The notes under the pieces: generated by a model
Databases searched by the model: none
Seen by the model: only the letters and a program-made list of their open reading frames with translations
Told to the model about the DNA's origin: nothing
DNA from: Phosphitispora fastidiosa
Lineage (GTDB): Bacteria > Bacillota > Thermincolia > Thermincolales > UBA2595
Assembly: GCF_019008365.1 (NCBI RefSeq)
Contig: NZ_JAHHUL010000003.1
Span: 62,001-126,000, forward strand
Direction: 5' to 3'
Length of the DNA: 64,000 nucleotides
In this document: one piece after another, positions 61,028 through 64,000 of the stretch
How the letters are laid out: every line of letters starts with the position of its first letter
Position numbering within the stretch: position 1 is the first letter of the stretch
Made by a program: the position numbers and the translations under genes

Positions 61028-64000
61028 ATGCTAAAGAAACAATTTCTATCTACAATCATGATCATTGTAATGTTATGTTCAATGATTACTATCTTCCCGA
61101 TTGATGCATATGCATTAGAAGAAGATTGGGAATATGTGCTACATGATGGGGATACAACTGTAGCAATTACTGGATATACTGGAATAGAAACAGAAATTGT
61201 AATACCCTCAACGATAGAGGGAAAACCGGTTACCCGTATAGACAGCGATGCATTTTTAAACAATACCGAGATTACCGCTGTAACCGTACCAAATAGCGTT
61301 CTTAGAATAGAGTCCGGCACTTTCCAAAATAGCATGGTGAATACGATTGATTTAGGAGAGGGCCTTACATATATTGGGCAAAATGCTTTCAATGGCGCTA
61401 AATTGGTTAATATAACAATACCTAGCAGCGTAACAGAAATTGGCAATACCTCTTTCGCCAATAATAGAAACTTATGTTCTGTTACTATCAACGGAAATAA
61501 TTTGTTGACACTTGGTGACGGTGCATTTAGCATCACCTCAATAAGTTCATTCAGGATTCCTACATCCTTATCCACTATTGCAGATTGGACATTTAATGAT
61601 ACTAATTTAAGCTCATTGACGATACCAGCCAACATTACAAGCATTGGATACAATGCTTTTGGGAACAATGTAAATTTGAATTCTGTCCTCTTTGAAGGTA
61701 ATGCTCCAATTATGGCAGATTATGTTTTTTCCATACCTTCATCCGGCTTCACAGTATATTATTACAGTGGCGCAGGGGGATTTACTACGCCAACGTGGAC
61801 AGCTGGGTCTGCAACCCTCAATACGGTTGAACTTGAGGTGCCAAGTACTTTTGATATATCTGAAGGTAATATCACCATTGCCGACGGAACCAATACCGGC
61901 ACATATAAAGTCATTTACGGAGACCCGCAGATGGAACGAGATAATATCCCTCAGGATCAAAGTATTACTATATGGGGAACAACGGCAACTGCAAATAAAA
62001 TTGCTGTTACTGCAACAGAAGGAAACGTAAAAATATGTTTAAACGGCTTGGAAATAACCGGAGGAATGAGTTTATCCTCCAGCGAAAATAGAAATGTAGA
62101 AATATTACTAGCTGATGACTCTGCCAATATTATTAGAAATTCCTTGTCCAATGCCTCTCCTGCTACTGGAGGAGGTCTTGTGATCACCTGTGAACACGCT
62201 GATGAACCTGGCCACATCTGTGATGAACACTGCGGTTCCCTAAATGTTTATGGTCCCAGCGGAAATGGCGCTGGAATCAGTGGTCACAACTTAACCATCA
62301 ACGGCGGTAATATTTATGCCAAGGGAGGCAACAGTTCGCCAGGTATAGGAAAATACGGCGGAACTGCAACCAATCTCCGGTTTAATGGAGGGAACATAAC
62401 TGCTTCCGGTAACGGTTCTTATGGTACAGCCGGTATCGGCGGCGGAGACATATCAAATGCTGATGGCATATACATTTATGGTGGCATAATAAATGCTTCC
62501 GGAGTTAAGCAAGGTGCCGGTATCGGCGGCGGAGACATTTTTTACGGCAGCGGTGGTCAGGCGCATAATATCATCATTCATTCTGGAACAGTTATGGCAT
62601 CCAGCGGTTACGATACTGCATATGATATAGGTGGTGTAGGCGACTGTTCAAATATACAGATTAACGGCGGCTCTGTAAATGCCAGTTCTATAAAGATCCA
62701 GCCGGTCAATGCATCGGCAGAGGAAGTTTACCAAACCATCATCACTCTGGAAGGGATTAACACTGTAACTCGTGTCACCGATATTCAAATGACTGGTGCT
62801 GATTATTACAATATCAGTGAAATTTTTACGGATGCTTCAGGGAAAATCTATCTCTATCTTCCTCAGGATTCCACGGTCACTAGCATTACGGCAGCAGGCA
62901 ATACTTATACCGGCAATATCGTTACCACTCTTGACGGGCTGGCAAATGCTGTTTTTGAATTAGTTGATATCGTCCCGCCAATCATAACAGCAGGAGACGT
63001 TAATCGGATCAGCGATACTGAAGCAACCGTAAGCTTTTCATCCAATGAATCCGGTGAGTATTATTATCAGGTAGTGGAAGATGATGCACCTGAACCCTCG
63101 ATTGACACCAGTGCTAACGGAATCATTTGTGATACTTCCGAGCAGACAATTAGTCTGGATTCACTTGCTGCAGGTGCTAAAGATATTCATATTGCAGTTA
63201 AGGATGAAGCCGGAAATGTCAGTGAACAGGTCAAGATGGATATTGCTGAGTATATACCCCCGTCCCCCGGCACGCTGCAATTCGAAGCCAGCAGTCACGG
63301 CACCTACGAGGGCTATAACGGCTGGATGATCGGTGTGACGCGGACCGGCGGCTCGGACGGCGAGGTTTCCGTATCCTATGCCATGGCCGATGGAACCGCT
63401 ATAGCGGGAACCCATTACCAAGCTTACAGCGGAACACTGACTTGGGCGGACGGAGATTCATCCAGAAAGGTAATCATGTTTACCTCTTATGATGACAGCG
63501 TCTTTAACGGATACCTGAACTTGACATGTGTTTTGTCCGACCCGACAGGAGGCGCCGTTCTTGGGATACAAAATCCACTAAATATTAAAATCAGTGATAA
63601 TGATACGCCTCCGGTGCCCACCGGGCTGACTGCAACAGCCGGAGACAAAGAGGTTACACTGAGCTGGGACAGCGTTAAGGATGCCTATTACAAGGTATAT
63701 TGTTCCGAGAGCTCGGGAAGCTTTACTGAGGAGGAGGACTATGTTGCCAGCGTCTATGACGGAACCAACTATACGGTGGAGAACCTGAAAAACGGTACGC
63801 TATACTACTTTGCAGTTAAAGCGGGACACAATATTTATTATAGCGATTATTCGGACGAGGATTTGGCGACTCCTAAAGCACCGACAGGCGGAGGAACGGT
63901 TATTACATACTACTCAATCACCGCAAGTGCTGGTAGGGGCGGCTCGCTCTTGCCATCTGGAAATATCAGTGTAAAGAAAAACCAGTCACAAACATTTACC
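61028..64000 (+). CDS. Large BspA-LRR / Calx-beta / FnIII surface protein, 3' end beyond window
   Basis: At least 991 residues, open to the window end. ATG after GAGGGAGGAAG; signal peptide MLKKQFLSTIMIIVMLCSM...DAYA. Then BspA-type LRR_5 repeats (~55-235; PSTIEGKPVTRIDSDAFLN, TIPSSVTEIGNTSFANN). A Gly-rich carbohydrate-binding-like repeat region (~270-560; GAGISGHNLTINGGNIYAKGG, AGIGGGDISNADGIYIYGG) follows. Next are an Ig-like segment (~650-745), a Calx-beta domain (~750-860; VSVSYAMADGTAIAGTHYQAYSGTLTWADG) and a fibronectin type III domain (~868-955; PTGLTATAGDKEVTLSWDSV). By analogy with its neighbours an SLH triplet may follow outside the window. Probable adhesin. It starts 117 bp after the preceding S-layer gene and may share its transcript. 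Confidence 0.9.
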   Translation, partial: MLKKQFLSTIMIIVMLCSMITIFPIDAYALEEDWEYVLHDGDTTVAITGYTGIETEIVIPSTIEGKPVTRIDSDAFLNNTEITAVTVPNSVLRIESGTFQNSMVNTIDLGEGLTYIGQNAFNGAKLVNITIPSSVTEIGNTSFANNRNLCSVTINGNNLLTLGDGAFSITSISSFRIPTSLSTIADWTFNDTNLSSLTIPANITSIGYNAFGNNVNLNSVLFEGNAPIMADYVFSIPSSGFTVYYYSGAGGFTTPTWTAGSATLNTVELEVPSTFDISEGNITIADGTNTGTYKVIYGDPQMERDNIPQDQSITIWGTTATANKIAVTATEGNVKICLNGLEITGGMSLSSSENRNVEILLADDSANIIRNSLSNASPATGGGLVITCEHADEPGHICDEHCGSLNVYGPSGNGAGISGHNLTINGGNIYAKGGNSSPGIGKYGGTATNLRFNGGNITASGNGSYGTAGIGGGDISNADGIYIYGGIINASGVKQGAGIGGGDIFYGSGGQAHNIIIHSGTVMASSGYDTAYDIGGVGDCSNIQINGGSVNASSIKIQPVNASAEEVYQTIITLEGINTVTRVTDIQMTGADYYNISEIFTDASGKIYLYLPQDSTVTSITAAGNTYTGNIVTTLDGLANAVFELVDIVPPIITAGDVNRISDTEATVSFSSNESGEYYYQVVEDDAPEPSIDTSANGIICDTSEQTISLDSLAAGAKDIHIAVKDEAGNVSEQVKMDIAEYIPPSPGTLQFEASSHGTYEGYNGWMIGVTRTGGSDGEVSVSYAMADGTAIAGTHYQAYSGTLTWADGDSSRKVIMFTSYDDSVFNGYLNLTCVLSDPTGGAVLGIQNPLNIKISDNDTPPVPTGLTATAGDKEVTLSWDSVKDAYYKVYCSESSGSFTEEEDYVASVYDGTNYTVENLKNGTLYYFAVKAGHNIYYSDYSDEDLATPKAPTGGGTVITYYSITASAGRGGSLLPSGNISVKKNQSQTFT

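Noticed and set aside
60925-61668. 247-codon minus-strand frame
   Set aside because: Antisense to the BspA-type LRR protein; repetitive sense codons create the open frame.

Overview
The window looks like a chromosomal segment of an anaerobic, low-to-mid GC Clostridia member, most like Peptococcaceae-type Firmicutes. This is inferred from gene content: a flavin reductase-rubredoxin fusion (Hrb type), rubrerythrin, a YedF-type selenium-metabolism protein, three S-layer (SLH) proteins, AGGAGG-type ribosome binding sites, many TTG/GTG starts and sigma-A promoters. No rRNA, tRNA or CRISPR array was recognised.

Layout. 1-7.1 kb: a truncated AraC regulator, a two-component pair (7TM-PAS kinase plus NarL-type regulator) and a large SLH/FIVAR protein bracketed by a 35-bp direct repeat. 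7.1-11.2 kb: a decayed ABC-F gene, a GGDEF-like/LuxR fusion with lost catalytic residues, then Hrb and rubrerythrin (oxygen and peroxide defence). 11.2-17.3 kb: MarR, membrane-fusion adaptor and RND pump, a metallo-hydrolase remnant and a PrsA-like foldase. 17.6-20.9 kb: a Phd/ParE toxin-antitoxin pair, a 123-bp nested hairpin, and a MarR-controlled DHA2 drug exporter. 21-24 kb: a degenerate receiver protein, the DUF6179/DUF6323 pair and a DUF6530-like gene, with crowded divergent promoters and a possible small RNA. 24-29.8 kb: htpG under a CIRCE-like operator, yedF, a propeller lipoprotein, a small hypothetical and a TipA-like MerR regulator.

29.8-47.2 kb looks like an accessory island. Both ends carry a related ~125-bp sequence holding the leader and first codons of the hybrid kinase gene at 47.17 kb. 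Inside are (i) a fusion of a class I-like HMG-CoA reductase to an APH/choline-kinase-like kinase, one base overlapped with a DUF3419 (BtaA-like aminocarboxypropyltransferase) gene and facing a formyltransferase-fold gene, which may be an undescribed biosynthetic locus; and (ii) a four-gene minus-strand operon encoding a secreted RCC1-repeat protein, a secreted two-repeat protein, a 1758-aa RHS/YD protein with a unique C-terminal tip, and a small two-helix membrane protein that is a candidate immunity protein.

47.2-64 kb: a hybrid kinase with two kinase cores and its SARP-like regulator, a second Phd/ParE pair, a second degenerate receiver (again Arg in place of the phospho-Asp, again straight after a terminator), two S-layer proteins sharing a near-identical C-terminal module, and the start of a large BspA-LRR/Calx-beta/FnIII surface protein cut by the window end. 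Surface display and secreted large proteins, each next to a signalling gene, are the main theme of both ends. Family names are from recognition of motifs, not from database searches.
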